A stretch of DNA of 64,000 nt from Flavobacteriales bacterium (GTDB taxonomy: Bacteria > Bacteroidota > Bacteroidia > Flavobacteriales_F > PHOS-HE28), in the NCBI GenBank assembly GCA_020635725.1, contig JACJZF010000006.1, positions 150,577 through 214,576 on the forward strand, in the 5' to 3' direction. Positions within the stretch are counted from its first letter, which is position 1, and the number at the start of each line of letters is the position of its first letter. The translations under genes were made by a program, and so were the position numbers. Below the pieces are notes generated by a model. The model saw only the letters and a program-made list of their open reading frames with translations, was not told the DNA's origin and made no database searches. Shown piece by piece: positions 1-8,835 of the stretch.

Positions 1-366
1 CACGCGCACCACATGCTGATGCCCGCTGATCACGCGTGTCTTCACGGTGGTGCGCCGCTTCATCGACCGCACTAGCGCCGTGGTGGCGAGTTCCTGTTCG
101 GCGAAGAGCCGTTCGAGCAGCGCGGCGTTCTCATCGTCGCCCACCACGCTGGCCACGATGGCACGTGCACCGAGCGAGCGCAGGTTCAGCGCCACGTTGG
201 CGGCGCCGCCCAGCCGCGCGCTGCGCCGTGTCACCTGCACCACGGGCACAGGCGCCTCCGGACTGATCCGTTCCACCTTGCCCCAGAGGTAGGCATCCAC
301 CATCACGTCGCCCACCACCAGCACGGTGGTCTCCGCGGCTTGGGAGAGGAATCGGTCGATGCTCAT
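1..366 (-). CDS. hldE: D-glycero-beta-D-manno-heptose-7-phosphate kinase (PfkB family), N-terminal part
   Basis: The first 122 codons are present; the rest runs off the left edge. The family phosphorylates heptose-7-phosphate at C1 in the cytoplasm, feeding ADP-heptose synthesis for the lipopolysaccharide core. The start shows the RfaE domain I signature, GDVMVDAYLWG from residue 19 followed by RISPEAPVPV, and the sugar-binding GGAANVALNL near residue 55. These are strong hallmarks of the kinase half of HldE/RfaE1; whether the adenylyltransferase half is fused cannot be seen. The ATG overlaps the stop of the upstream aminotransferase in an ATGA (363-366), so the two are translationally coupled. 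The ATG at 366 is the only start that preserves the conserved N-terminus. Confidence 0.9.
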   Translation of the reverse strand, partial: MSIDRFLSQAAETTVLVVGDVMVDAYLWGKVERISPEAPVPVVQVTRRSARLGGAANVALNLRSLGARAIVASVVGDDENAALLERLFAEQELATTALVRSMKRRTTVKTRVISGHQHVVRV

Positions 367-1541
367 GCGCCGAGCGCTTCAATCGCTTTCGCCACGCGCG
401 CCATGGCCTCGGTGAGCTTCGCGTCGCTGGTGGCGTAGCTGATGCGCAAGGTGCCCTCGGCACCGAAGGACTTCCCTTCGACCAGGCTCACGCCCGCCGT
501 ATCGAGCAGGTACATGCTCAGCTCCACGGAACCGGAGACCGTGCCACGGAAGGAAGCGCTCACATCCGGCAGCAGGTAGAAGGCGCCTTGCGGCACGTTG
601 CAGCGCCAGCCCGGTATCGCCTTCATGGCCTCCAGCGTAAGGTCGCGGCGGCGCAGGAAATCGGCGCGCATGGGCGCGAGCAGCGCTGGGTCGGCCTCCA
701 TGCAGGCCTTGGTCACGCGTTGCGCGATGCTGTTGGCGCCGCTGGTGAACTGGCCCTGCACTTTCATGCAGGCCTGCGCGATCCACGCAGGCGCCCCGAT
801 GTAGCCGATGCGCCAGCCGGTGAGGGCGAAGGCCTTGCTCAGGCCATTCACGGTGATGGTGCGCTCGGCCATGCCCGGCAAGGTGCCGAAGCTCACATGC
901 GTTCCGCTGAAGACGATGTGCTCGTAGATCTCATCGGCGATCACGTACAGCTGCGGATGCTGGCGCACCACCTCGGCGAGCGCTTCCAGCTCCTGGCGGG
1001 TCATCACCGAGCCGCTGGGGTTGCACGGCGAGCTGAACATGATCAGCCGCGTGCGCGGGGTGATGGCCGCGGCGATGCGCTCCACCGGGGCCTTCCAATC
1101 CTCCTCCAAGGTGCTGCGCACGAGCACCGGGCTCGCACCAGCGAGGCGCACCTGCTCGGAGTAGCTCACCCAATACGGCGCGGGAATCACCACTTCATCC
1201 CCCGGGCCGCAGAGGCTCATCACCACGTTCATGATGCTGTGCTTGGCACCGGTGCTGATCACCACCTGATCGGGTGTGTAGCGCAGCCCATTGTCGCGCT
1301 CGAACTTCCGGGCGATGGCTTCGCGCACATCAAGGAAGCCGTTCACCGGCGGGTACTTGTGCCACGGTCCGCGGATCGCCTCCTGCGCGGCCTCCAGGGC
1401 GAAGGCCGGCGGGTCATGGTCGGGCTCGCCGAGGCTGAGGTCGATGATGTCGCGGCCTTGGGCGCGGAGCTCGCGGCTGCGGCGGGCCATGAGCAGGGTG
1501 GCCGGTTCTACGATGCTCTGGACGACAGGGGATAAATGCAT
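363..1541 (-). CDS. Pyridoxal-phosphate aminotransferase, class I/II (aspartate aminotransferase-like)
   Basis: A 392-residue fold-type I aminotransferase, the usual family length. Near the N-terminus is the substrate-loop motif DLSLGEPDHDPP, then KYPPVNGFLDVREAIA, STGAKHSIMN (cofactor phosphate contact), PCNPSGSV, ADEIYEH (Asp that pairs with the pyridine nitrogen), and SKAFALTGWRIGYIG with the Schiff-base lysine. This points to the aspartate/prephenate aminotransferase group; the substrate cannot be fixed from sequence. ATG 1541 was chosen because a GTG at 1550 adds only three residues; a TAGCTTCG promoter box lies at 1564-1571. The 3' end overlaps hldE by 4 bp, which suggests a bicistronic unit even though the functions differ. 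Confidence 0.9.
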   Translation of the reverse strand: MHLSPVVQSIVEPATLLMARRSRELRAQGRDIIDLSLGEPDHDPPAFALEAAQEAIRGPWHKYPPVNGFLDVREAIARKFERDNGLRYTPDQVVISTGAKHSIMNVVMSLCGPGDEVVIPAPYWVSYSEQVRLAGASPVLVRSTLEEDWKAPVERIAAAITPRTRLIMFSSPCNPSGSVMTRQELEALAEVVRQHPQLYVIADEIYEHIVFSGTHVSFGTLPGMAERTITVNGLSKAFALTGWRIGYIGAPAWIAQACMKVQGQFTSGANSIAQRVTKACMEADPALLAPMRADFLRRRDLTLEAMKAIPGWRCNVPQGAFYLLPDVSASFRGTVSGSVELSMYLLDTAGVSLVEGKSFGAEGTLRISYATSDAKLTEAMARVAKAIEALGA

Positions 1542-1563
1542 GATGCGCACTACGGTGCCGGCG

Positions 1564-1571
1564 CGAAGCTA
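1564..1571 (-). promoter_or_regulatory. -7 promoter box TAGCTTCG upstream of the aminotransferase
   Basis: Read on the minus strand, the box TAGCTTCG resembles the Bacteroidota -7 element TAnnTTTG. It lies 22 nt before ATG 1541. No clear -33 element was seen. Confidence 0.45.
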
Positions 1572-1633
1572 ACGAAGCCCGTTGCGGCGGCTGCCCGTGC
1601 TTTGGGCGATATTCGTCCACGGTTTTCTCCACT

Positions 1634-2167
1634 ATGAACGATCCCGTCGTCCTCGTCCTCATCGCCATCATGCCCAGCGTGGTGGTCTTCCTCACGGCCT
1701 TCTATGCCATCCGGCATTTCCTCGGCGCGCGCGCGAAGGAGCGCCAGATGGAGCGCCTCGCGGAGTCGCACACCGAGGACCGTAAGCAGGTGCTGCCGCT
1801 GCGGCTGCAGGCGTATGAGCGCTTCACGCTCTTCCTCGAGCGGATCCAGCCCGGCACCCTGGTGCTGCGCGTGCACCGGGGCAGCATGGGCGCGCGCGAC
1901 CTTCAGGCGGCGCTGGTGGCCACCATCCGCGAGGAATTCGAGCACAATGTCACGCAGCAGATCTACGTGAGCGACAAGGCCTGGCAGAAGGTGAAGCAGG
2001 CCAAGGAGGAGACCATCCGCCTGGTGAACATGAGCTTCGAGCAGGTGGGCGATGGCAGCGGGAGCGACCTCAGCCGCAGGATCTTCGAGAACAACGCGCG
2101 CCTGTCGCACACGCCGTCACAAGAAGGATTAGTGGCCCTTAAGGACGAGGTGCGCCGCCTGTTCTGA
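1634..2167 (+). CDS. Conserved hypothetical membrane-anchored protein
   Basis: A protein of 177 residues. Residues 5-28 form one strongly hydrophobic segment (LVLIAIMPSVVVFLTAFYAI), followed by a basic, charged helix (KERQMERLAESHTEDRKQ) and a soluble helical domain of about 140 residues with PLRLQAYERFTLFLERIQP. The expected topology is a short periplasmic N-terminus, one transmembrane helix and a cytoplasmic body. I recognise this as a protein type recurrent in Bacteroidota but know no assigned function. Its last 29 bp overlap the convergent meaB 3' end, which is unusual and may couple the ends of the two transcripts. It diverges from the aminotransferase at 1541. Confidence 0.75.
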   Translation: MNDPVVLVLIAIMPSVVVFLTAFYAIRHFLGARAKERQMERLAESHTEDRKQVLPLRLQAYERFTLFLERIQPGTLVLRVHRGSMGARDLQAALVATIREEFEHNVTQQIYVSDKAWQKVKQAKEETIRLVNMSFEQVGDGSGSDLSRRIFENNARLSHTPSQEGLVALKDEVRRLF

Positions 2168-3131
2168 ACAAGTCCAGCAGTTCATCCGCAGCAGCGAAGG
2201 GGCTGATCGCACCAGCGCGCACACGTTCCTGCATCCGTGGCAGCGCCTCGGCTACGTGCGGCGCGTTCAGGAAGGCCTGTTGCAAGCCCTGCCGGATCGA
2301 TTGATCGAGCCAGCGCACGGCCTGCTCGCGACGATGGTCCTCCACGAATCCGCTGGAGCGGTCCGCGGCGTGCAGTTTTTCCGCATGGGCCAGCAGCTCC
2401 GGTATTCCTGCGCCCTCGATCGCGCTGGTGAGCATGATCTCCGCGCGGCGCCCGCTGGGTCTGGCCGGCAGGAGCTGCAACGCGTGGCGCAGGTCGCGGC
2501 TGGCGGACTCGGCGCGTCTCCGGCCTTCCCCTTCGCACTTGGTGTACGCGATGATGTCCGCGGCCTCCATGATCCCGCGTTTGATTCCCTGCAGCTCATC
2601 GCCGGTGCCAGCGACCATGAGGAGCAGGTTCAGGTCGGTCATGCCATCCACATCCAGTTCGCTCTGACCCGTGCCCACGGTCTCGATCAGGATGCGGTCG
2701 AATCCCGCCGCCTCGCACAGGATCATGGCTTCACGCGTGCGACGCGCCACACCACCGAGGTGGCCTCCCGCGGCCGTCGGACGGATGAAGGCCTCGGTAC
2801 GCTGCGCGAGCCGTTCCATGCGTGTCTTGTCGCCAAGGATGCTGCCGCCGCTGCTGGCGCTGCTCGGATCCACGGCCAGCACCGCCACGCGATGGCCTGC
2901 TTCAACCAGGGCCAGGCCCATGGCATCGATCAAGGTGCTCTTGCCGGCGCCGGGAATGCCGGTGATGCCTAGGCGCAGCGCGTTGCCCGCATGCGGCAGG
3001 CAGGCCTCGATGAGCGCCCGTGACTCCTGCGCATCCGCTGCCCGGCTGCTCTCGACCAAGGTGATCGCGCGCGCCAGCGCCGTGCGATCGCCGTTGAGCA
3101 GGCGCGCCAGAAGGTCAACGTGGCCCGCCAT
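2139..3131 (-). CDS. meaB: Methylmalonyl-CoA mutase-associated GTPase MeaB
   Basis: A protein of 330 residues, full length for the MeaB/ArgK G3E GTPase family. It guards B12-dependent acyl-CoA mutases, gating adenosylcobalamin loading and protecting the enzyme from inactivation. Visible features are the Walker A loop GITGIPGAGKST (residues 55-66), VLAVDPSSASSGGSILGDKTRM, the magnesium and switch motif ETVGTGQSE, and a C-terminal helical dimerisation arm. It starts 3 bp after the stop of the upstream secreted hypothetical, so the pair is an operon. No methylmalonyl-CoA mutase is adjacent. The fused mutase IcmF lies about 50 kb away and carries its own G domain, so MeaB probably serves a separate mutase outside the window. 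Confidence 0.95.
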   Translation of the reverse strand: MAGHVDLLARLLNGDRTALARAITLVESSRAADAQESRALIEACLPHAGNALRLGITGIPGAGKSTLIDAMGLALVEAGHRVAVLAVDPSSASSGGSILGDKTRMERLAQRTEAFIRPTAAGGHLGGVARRTREAMILCEAAGFDRILIETVGTGQSELDVDGMTDLNLLLMVAGTGDELQGIKRGIMEAADIIAYTKCEGEGRRRAESASRDLRHALQLLPARPSGRRAEIMLTSAIEGAGIPELLAHAEKLHAADRSSGFVEDHRREQAVRWLDQSIRQGLQQAFLNAPHVAEALPRMQERVRAGAISPFAAADELLDLFRTGGAPRP

Positions 3132-3134
3132 GCC

Positions 3135-3716
3135 TCAGTAGCCTCTCCGGTAGTTGTCTACCCAATCCGGGTCGTTCACATCATGCAGCAGGCGGAAGAG
3201 GTCATCGCCGCAGATGAGGTCGTGCAGGTTGTTCAGGCCGTAGCCCGAGAGCAGCAGCATCTGGCGCCCGCTTGGCCCCATGCGGTTCTCCGCCCAGCCC
3301 AACCCGGGATGCTGGCCTTCCATCTGCTGGAAGGGGAATTCCTGGAAGCGCAGTTTCCACAGCTCATCGAAGACCCAGCAGGGTGGCTGCAGGTGCCGCC
3401 CGTCATCCAATTCATCCGGCAGATAGCAGTCGAGCACGTCGTGCGCCTTGAAGAGATTCGTCCGGTCGGGATTGGCCTTGCTGGGCAGCTCGCCACGGGC
3501 CTGCATCACGAATTGCCCACGGGTCATGGCCTCCGCGCTGAGCACCTGTCCTTCGTACTCCTTCACGATGAAGAGCGTGAAGAGCTCGTTGTTCATGCCC
3601 GTCATCAGGCTCAGGCCGAAGGTGTAGGTGGCCAGCGGCACGCGCGCTCCGCCAGCGGCGGGCAGGCCGTGCAGCATCGTTGCAAGCACCAGCGGGAGCG
3701 AGATGATCCTCCGCAT
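3135..3716 (-). CDS. Hypothetical secreted protein upstream of meaB
   Basis: A protein of 193 residues with a signal peptide (MRRIISLPLVLATMLHGLPA, probable cleavage near AAGGA). The body contains FTLFIVKEYEGQVLSAE, KAHDVLDCYLPDEL and SGYGLNNLHDLICG, ending DNYRRGY. I recognise no family. A longer reading frame extends upstream to 3917, but that part overlaps the end of the neighbouring surface-protein gene. ATG 3716 is preferred because the signal peptide begins there and a TAACTTGC -7 box ends 6 nt before it. It is 3 bp upstream of meaB and probably cotranscribed; a functional link to MeaB is not evident. Confidence 0.7.
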   Translation of the reverse strand: MRRIISLPLVLATMLHGLPAAGGARVPLATYTFGLSLMTGMNNELFTLFIVKEYEGQVLSAEAMTRGQFVMQARGELPSKANPDRTNLFKAHDVLDCYLPDELDDGRHLQPPCWVFDELWKLRFQEFPFQQMEGQHPGLGWAENRMGPSGRQMLLLSGYGLNNLHDLICGDDLFRLLHDVNDPDWVDNYRRGY

Positions 3717-3722
3717 CGTCCT

Positions 3723-3730
3723 GCAAGTTA
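3723..3730 (-). promoter_or_regulatory. -7 box TAACTTGC, 6 nt before a start codon
   Basis: The minus-strand box TAACTTGC matches the Bacteroidota -7 element loosely and ends 6 nt before ATG 3716. Transcription would start at or next to the start codon, giving a leaderless mRNA for the hypothetical-meaB pair. Confidence 0.5.
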
Positions 3731-3745
3731 GTGCGGTGGCGCCCC

Positions 3746-6700
3746 TCAGTGCTTCACGAAGCGCCTGCGCCCAAGCTCCACGCCATCCTGCTGGATTACC
3801 AGCATGTAGGCGCCGGACTCCAGCGACTCGGTGCTCAGCTCGAGCTGCTGCAATCCACCGCTGCCCGCTGCACGTCCCACGCGCACCGAGCGCCCTGCGG
3901 CATCGAACACCTGCCAATCGAGGCGGCTGTCGATCTCCGACTCCAAGGCCACGTAAAGCGTCGAACGGGTCGGGTTGGGGAAGACCTGCAGCACGGGCTT
4001 CTTCGGACCGAAGTAGACCGGCACCGCGTGCGAGAGCTCGCTGTCCGTGCTGTGATCGACCTGCTTCAAGCGGTAATAGGAGAGGCCCGGCAGGGGATCC
4101 GTGTCGCGGAACAAGTAGTCCACACGCGCATTGGACTGCCCCGCGGCGTTCACGCGGCCGATGTCATAGAAGTCGGTGCCGTCGCCGGAACGCTGCACAT
4201 CGAACCAAGCCGTGTTGTCCTCGCTTCCGGTGGCCCAGGTCACATCCACATGGTGATCAACCGCGGTGGCATCGAATTCCAACCAGGTCACGGGCAGGAA
4301 GCAATCGATCACGCCGCCGGTCCACGTGAGGGTGGCGGGCGTGTTGTTGCCGGTAAGGTTGCTCACGTAAAGGATGTATACATCGCCCGGTGTGGCCGCA
4401 ATGCCCGGCACCCAGCCGTTGCCGGTTCCGGTCTGGCTGGTGATGGTGCCTGCCGGGTTGTACTGCGGTGCCGAGTACGTGGCCGAACCCATGCCCGTGT
4501 TGTAGCTGCCCGTGCCGGCGAAGGTGTTGGCGGCCGTCGCGAAGCTGCAGCGTTTCGGTGCGCCCAAGGCAGCGCAATAGCTCGGCGGGAGCTGCCCCAC
4601 GGTGAAGGGACCCCACACCGCGAAGTTGATGTCGGCGCTGCCCGTGGGCGCAATGCTGAAGCCCATGTTCGAGGTCGCGCCAGCGCGGAAGGTGTACCAT
4701 TCCCCGGGCCGCTCGTAGATGCTCAGGCAGCCGCCGGTGGTGGGGGTCAGGTCGCCCACGCTGCCCACATGCGTGGACTGGATCACCACGGGATTGTTGT
4801 TGCACAGGATCGTCGCACCCGGGCAATCCTCATTCGGGGCCAGCGGCGGTGTGCCGCAATTCACAACGAAGCTCTGCGAACCGCTCACGGCCGGCATGGC
4901 GCTATAGATGAAGGAATAGGGCTGGCCCACCTGGTCCAGGGTCCAGTAGTTGTCCGATGGGAAGTAGCCCCAGCCGTTGTAGGTGATCTGCACGTTGTCG
5001 CCGTTGTCGAAGCTGAGCAGCACCTGCTCGAAGGAGCCCGAGGTCACCGTGTAGGTGTTGGGTGTGCCGCCGTTCACCACCACGGTGATGCTGGAGCCGG
5101 CCCAGCCATCGCCGAAGCTGTCGTAGAGTCGCAGCGCATAAATGCAATCAGCACTGGGGTTGAAGGTGCTCTGGCAGGAGATCGTGGCGGCCCATCCGGC
5201 CATGTTCACGATGTCATCACTGGTCATGGCGATGGTGATGCAGCCCGAAGGATGCGTCGAGGTGAACGAACCCGGGTTGGCCGTGCCCGTGAAGCCGTTC
5301 GGTCCCAGGGTCTGGTTGCACCAACCGGCAGGGCCACCGCAAGTGGGCAAGCCATTACCGCTCAGGAACTGTGTGCCGTTCACGTTGTACGGATCCACGG
5401 TAGGACCGTTGTAGATGTACACGTTGTCCCACCCGGTCTCCATGGCGAACTGGGTGAAATTCAACGTCACCGCATCACCGGCGATGGATGGGCAATAGGT
5501 CTGCGACCAGTACTGGCCCCAAGTGCCGGCCGGAGGCGGATACGGCCCTGCGGGCGCGCAAGGCGTTTGTGGCCCTGGCGGGTCCCAGCAGCCGTTGCCG
5601 CCCTGGTTGCCCGGGTTCTGGTTGGTGGCGTTGAAGTAATTGCCCGCTGCTCCGCCCGGGTCGTACACCGTGGTGCCGCAGATGCCCGATGGCGGCGGCG
5701 GCGGCGGCGGCGCGGGCTGCGGTGGGGCGCATCGCAGGGTGGCCGCATAGCCGGCGGCCACGATGGAGAAATCCGAGGTGAAGCGCAGCGTCAGGCAGCC
5801 GCTCGGGTTCGTGCTGGTGAAGGAGCCGGGGTTGTTGGAGCCGGTGAAGGTGCCCAGTGAGGGCGAGGCGGTAGTGGGTCCGTTGAAGATGGTGACGAAG
5901 TCGAAGTTCTGCTCCAGCGCGAATTGCGTGAAGGTCATCGTGAGCACATCCCCCGGCGTGGGCGGGCAATAGGTCTGGGTCACGAATTCGTTGTTGGTGT
6001 AGGCGCCCGAAGCACCGCCGCTGTCATAGATGGTGGTGTTGCAAGGCGCTGCTGCCGTCGGAATGGGTGGCAAGGGAGGACCGCACGAGACGCTGATCGC
6101 CCAACCTGTGCTCACAACACTGGCATTCGAGGTGAAGCGGATCGTGAGGCAGCCTCCCACGGCCGTGGAGATCTGGCCCGGTGGCAGGGCGCCGCCCGAG
6201 AACACGCCGATCACGGGCGAAGCGATGGAAGGACCGTTGTACACCGTGAGGATGTCCTGGTTCAGCTGGGTGCTGAAGGACTGGAAATCGATCGCCACCA
6301 CATCGCCGGGGTTCACCGGGCAGAAGGTCTGCTCGTACACCTCGTTGTTGCCGTAGTTGCCGGATGGACCGCCGCTGTCGTAATTGGTGATGTCGCAGCC
6401 ATACACCGGCGCGGCGGCGGTCTGCCGCGCGCAGATGTTGAAGGGCCCCACGTTGCCCGTCTGTCGCCACACCCTCACGTACACCGTAGCACCCGGCGTG
6501 AGGCCGGCGAAGAGCTGCTGCGGCATGTTGGGGCCGAAGGAGCTGCCGCCCACCTGGCAATTGGTCGGTGGCACCAGGCTGAGGTTCGCCGGCGCGCAGC
6601 CTCCGCTGGTCTGGTACAGTGCGAGGGCCGCATCGGTGAGCCCCACGCCTTGCGTGTTGATCTCCACCTGCCCATTCGGGGGCACCACCACGGAGTACCA

Positions 6701-8548
6701 TACGTCGTTCTGCACGGGCGCACCGCAGGGTGGCACGGGCATGCCGGTGCTCAAGGTCGCGCCCTCGTTGGTGGTGGGGATCAGGTTGCAGCTCAGGCTG
6801 GTGGGCAGCGGGATCGCGCCGCAGGGGTCGTCGTTCGGCGGCGGCACGTTCTCGGTGGCGCAGATGCTGAAGTCGCCATTGAGGTTACCGCCCTCGGGCC
6901 AAACGCGGATGTAAATCGTCTCACCGGGCACCAGCGCCGGGGTGATAGCCGGTGCTACGGTCTGGCTGTTGATCCGTGGGAACAGGTTGGTGGGCGCGAA
7001 CTGGTCGTCGTTGCAGGCGATCTGCGTCATCGTGCCGCTCCAGCCCGGCGGGTTGCACACCGATCCGCCTACCGAGAGCCGGTACCAGGCCATCGACATA
7101 TCGGTGAGCGTGCCTGCGAAGGTGTTCACCGTGAAGGCACCGCTGGGGGGCACCGTCACCGCGAACCAGACATCGTTGTTGATCGGCGTGCCGCAGGTGG
7201 GCGCGTTCACCGTGAGGCCCGGCGGGGTGGTGTTGGTGGCGAATTCCGTGGTGTACGTGCTGGGCGCGCAGGCTCCCGGAGTGGCTAGCGAGAAGGCGCC
7301 GCAGGGCAGGTCGTTCAGCGGCGGCGTGGGCTCGAACGCGCAGATGTTGTACGTGCCCATATAACTGATGTTGTTCGTGGGCCACACGCGCACGTACACG
7401 GTGGTGCTAGGCGGTACCAGGCCGCTCACATCAAGCAAGGGGGGCGTGCCGCTGTTGCAGGCGATCAAGCTCCAGCTCGCCAATGGCGCATTACAGGCCG
7501 GGGTGGTGTACACTCCGATTCCGAGGCCCGTGCCACCGACCAAGGTGGTTTGGATCCGCAGGTTGCCGCTGGCAGGCACTACCACGCTGTACCACACATC
7601 GCTTCCGAAATAGCCGCAACCGCCCGGTATGGGAATGCCTTGAGACGCGGTGGCCCAGGTGTTATCGCCGAGTTGGTAGCTGCAAGCGGAAGGCACGGCC
7701 AAGGGGATGGCGGTGCACGGCTCGTCGTTCGGCGGCGGCGGCGGCGGCGCTGAGCAAGTGATGCTGATGGTGCCGCACAAGGCAGCATTCACCACGCACG
7801 GGTTCTGGAACACGCGTATCCGATACACGCCATTGGTCTGCGGGCTGAATTCCATCGTGCTCGGTCCACCGACGAAGCCGCAGCCATCGTTATCAAAAGG
7901 TGCGCCGTAGTTACCCGCTGAAGCCAGGAAGCCTGTGGTCGTCAGGCTCAGGCTGAAGTCCTGGTTGCTCGCGCTGGAGCACATGCTGATCGTGTACAGG
8001 TTGCCAGCGCAAGCGTAGAAGTTGATGTACTGATTGGCGCAGACAGATGCGGTGAACGTCGAAGGGCAAACGGAGCAAGTCGTGCCTGCCGGGATCCCTT
8101 GGTTCGTCGGCGGGAAGTTGGATGCGTACGGACCCATCGTGAACGTATGGACCGCGGTGCCGGTGACCGTCGCAGGTTGGCTCAGGGTCACCGGGGCGCA
8201 AGCAGTTGTGATCGTCGTTCCTCCTGGCACATTCGGTCCCGTAACCGTGGCGCCTACCAGCGCGGCATTGCAACCGGTGATGGTCGCCGTCGTGGAGCCC
8301 AGTGTGGTGATCATGTTCAGCGACACCGTGGTTGTCGGCGGCACCGAATTCGCGGTCCAACTCGCAGGCGAGAGCGAGGCTGTCGCACCCATGGCGGTGC
8401 CCGTGCACTGCGCCTTGGATTCGCCCGCCCAGGCCATCAGGCTCAAGGCGAACAAGAGCACGGGAACGCACTTCACGGTTGGCGTGATCGGTCGGCGGGA
8501 AATGTGCCGGAGCAAAAGGCCGAGAGCTTGCCGGGTAGTGTGGCGCAT
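3746..8548 (-). CDS. Giant T9SS-secreted surface protein with PPC-like and CUB-like domains
   Basis: A protein of 1600 residues. A signal peptide ends near residue 47 (LLFALSLMAWAGESKAQ). In order: a GPNVPGGTTI mini-domain; a Cys-rich N-terminal module to about 268; three PPC-like units starting at NDEPC (~272), NDLPC (~412) and NDDPC (~573), each with DVWYSVVVP-type and VYVRVWP-type strands; three CUB-like domains beginning CDITNYDSGG (~716), CNTTIYDSGG (~837) and CGTTVYDPGG (~953); a YDSFGDGW module (~1136); an xFAVWGP module (~1243-1418); an Fn3-like domain; and a type A sorting domain (VFPNPTRSTLYV ... RRRFVKH). The protein should cross the outer membrane through T9SS and be anchored or released at the surface. 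Adhesion is inferred from the architecture only. No enzymatic domain is visible. Unlike the next three giants it has no small partner gene. Confidence 0.88.
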   Translation of the reverse strand: MRHTTRQALGLLLRHISRRPITPTVKCVPVLLFALSLMAWAGESKAQCTGTAMGATASLSPASWTANSVPPTTTVSLNMITTLGSTTATITGCNAALVGATVTGPNVPGGTTITTACAPVTLSQPATVTGTAVHTFTMGPYASNFPPTNQGIPAGTTCSVCPSTFTASVCANQYINFYACAGNLYTISMCSSASNQDFSLSLTTTGFLASAGNYGAPFDNDGCGFVGGPSTMEFSPQTNGVYRIRVFQNPCVVNAALCGTISITCSAPPPPPPNDEPCTAIPLAVPSACSYQLGDNTWATASQGIPIPGGCGYFGSDVWYSVVVPASGNLRIQTTLVGGTGLGIGVYTTPACNAPLASWSLIACNSGTPPLLDVSGLVPPSTTVYVRVWPTNNISYMGTYNICAFEPTPPLNDLPCGAFSLATPGACAPSTYTTEFATNTTPPGLTVNAPTCGTPINNDVWFAVTVPPSGAFTVNTFAGTLTDMSMAWYRLSVGGSVCNPPGWSGTMTQIACNDDQFAPTNLFPRINSQTVAPAITPALVPGETIYIRVWPEGGNLNGDFSICATENVPPPNDDPCGAIPLPTSLSCNLIPTTNEGATLSTGMPVPPCGAPVQNDVWYSVVVPPNGQVEINTQGVGLTDAALALYQTSGGCAPANLSLVPPTNCQVGGSSFGPNMPQQLFAGLTPGATVYVRVWRQTGNVGPFNICARQTAAAPVYGCDITNYDSGGPSGNYGNNEVYEQTFCPVNPGDVVAIDFQSFSTQLNQDILTVYNGPSIASPVIGVFSGGALPPGQISTAVGGCLTIRFTSNASVVSTGWAISVSCGPPLPPIPTAAAPCNTTIYDSGGASGAYTNNEFVTQTYCPPTPGDVLTMTFTQFALEQNFDFVTIFNGPTTASPSLGTFTGSNNPGSFTSTNPSGCLTLRFTSDFSIVAAGYAATLRCAPPQPAPPPPPPPSGICGTTVYDPGGAAGNYFNATNQNPGNQGGNGCWDPPGPQTPCAPAGPYPPPAGTWGQYWSQTYCPSIAGDAVTLNFTQFAMETGWDNVYIYNGPTVDPYNVNGTQFLSGNGLPTCGGPAGWCNQTLGPNGFTGTANPGSFTSTHPSGCITIAMTSDDIVNMAGWAATISCQSTFNPSADCIYALRLYDSFGDGWAGSSITVVVNGGTPNTYTVTSGSFEQVLLSFDNGDNVQITYNGWGYFPSDNYWTLDQVGQPYSFIYSAMPAVSGSQSFVVNCGTPPLAPNEDCPGATILCNNNPVVIQSTHVGSVGDLTPTTGGCLSIYERPGEWYTFRAGATSNMGFSIAPTGSADINFAVWGPFTVGQLPPSYCAALGAPKRCSFATAANTFAGTGSYNTGMGSATYSAPQYNPAGTITSQTGTGNGWVPGIAATPGDVYILYVSNLTGNNTPATLTWTGGVIDCFLPVTWLEFDATAVDHHVDVTWATGSEDNTAWFDVQRSGDGTDFYDIGRVNAAGQSNARVDYLFRDTDPLPGLSYYRLKQVDHSTDSELSHAVPVYFGPKKPVLQVFPNPTRSTLYVALESEIDSRLDWQVFDAAGRSVRVGRAAGSGGLQQLELSTESLESGAYMLVIQQDGVELGRRRFVKH

Positions 8549-8790
8549 GGGGGAGGAACTAACGGGACCAAATTAACAATGCACGGTGGAAAACTTACCA
8601 AGCTCCCACGCGCGCGTATTGAGGACGGATGATCACCCCCAGGGATGCCTTGTGTAGGCTGAGCTAGTTGGGAACCTACGCCCACATCAGATCCGGAGTG
8701 CGTCCGTTGTGATTTGTTCCACGGTAGAAGGAGCTTGGAAAGCTGCGGAACCTCCGAATTATCAACCGGATCTCAACCGGTCGGAAAGAG

Positions 8791-8817
8791 CGAGGCCCGG
8801 CTCATCGCCGGGCCTCG
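8791..8817 (-). terminator. Intrinsic terminator-like hairpin after the 1219-residue surface protein gene
   Basis: A perfect 10-bp inverted repeat (CGAGGCCCGG / CCGGGCCTCG) with a 7-nt loop lies 18 bp past the stop at 8836. On the minus strand it is followed by CTCTTTCC, a weak T tract. The remaining intergenic sequence, 8549-8790, shows no gene; it contains a possible TAATTTGG promoter box for the 1600-residue protein gene about 20 nt before its ATG. Confidence 0.7.
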
Positions 8818-8835
8818 CCGTCAAGTCTCCGTCGG

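Noticed and set aside
3731..5860. A 709-codon open frame on the plus strand
   Set aside because: It is antisense to the 1600-residue surface protein gene, has no signal or motif, and is rich in Arg, His, Gly and Ala as expected from a GC-rich shadow frame.
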